A stretch of DNA of 5,077 nt. Source: Phenylobacterium sp. GTDB lineage: Bacteria > Pseudomonadota > Alphaproteobacteria > Caulobacterales > Caulobacteraceae. The position numbers and the translations under genes were made by a program. The notes beneath the pieces are model-generated. The model saw only the letters and a list, made by a program, of their open reading frames with translations, did not search any database and was not told the DNA's origin. Location of the stretch: contig JAHUZY010000087.1 in NCBI GenBank assembly GCA_019264505.1, forward strand, positions 1-5,077, given 5' to 3'. Each line of letters starts with the position of its first letter. The first letter of the stretch is position 1. Below are positions 5,018 to 5,077 of the stretch, in pieces.

Positions 5018-5077
5018 CTGAGGCGACCTCCTGAGCCTCCCCTCCTCACACGTCGCTGAGGCAGGCGCGTCGACGTC

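Overview
The window is GC-rich, with G/C-biased third codon positions in its clear genes, and looks like an accessory or island segment of a high-GC proteobacterium. I favour Alphaproteobacteria, with low confidence. No rRNA, tRNA, CRISPR array, integrase or intact insertion sequence is visible.

Left half (1-2864, minus strand): one very large gene runs off the left edge. It starts at 2864 and stays open for 954 codons plus 2 bases. The protein has a polar N-terminus, an alpha/beta domain at about residues 40-245, then a long helical solenoid with tetratricopeptide (TPR)-like repeats. Long open frames on the plus strand here are in-register antisense shadows.

Middle (2865-4460): a candidate leftward promoter for the large gene; a short plus-strand piece with coding-like codon use that is probably a gene remnant; a cluster of small inverted repeats at 3182-3264; about 235 bases with no supportable gene; and a small minus-strand gene (3501-3752) for an 83-residue protein with one C-terminal membrane helix. 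Just upstream of that gene's candidate promoter lies the most striking structure: a tandem array (3804-4216) of three ~126-bp units plus a partial fourth. Each full unit carries GC-rich hairpins and a perfect 18-bp palindrome, AATTGCACATGTGCAATT, spaced exactly 126 bp apart. Beyond the array is hairpin-rich, apparently non-coding DNA with decayed traces of the repeat.

Right end (4463-5077): phased ATCTC motifs, an AT-rich regulatory stretch, a bulged stem-loop just before the ribosome binding site, and an AlpA-family small DNA-binding protein (4766-5017) of the kind found on prophages and integrative elements.

How the parts work together is inference. An AlpA-type regulator, a palindrome array beside the promoter of a small membrane protein, and a large solenoid protein fit mobile-element cargo, possibly a regulated or defence-like module. 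Nothing in the window proves that function.
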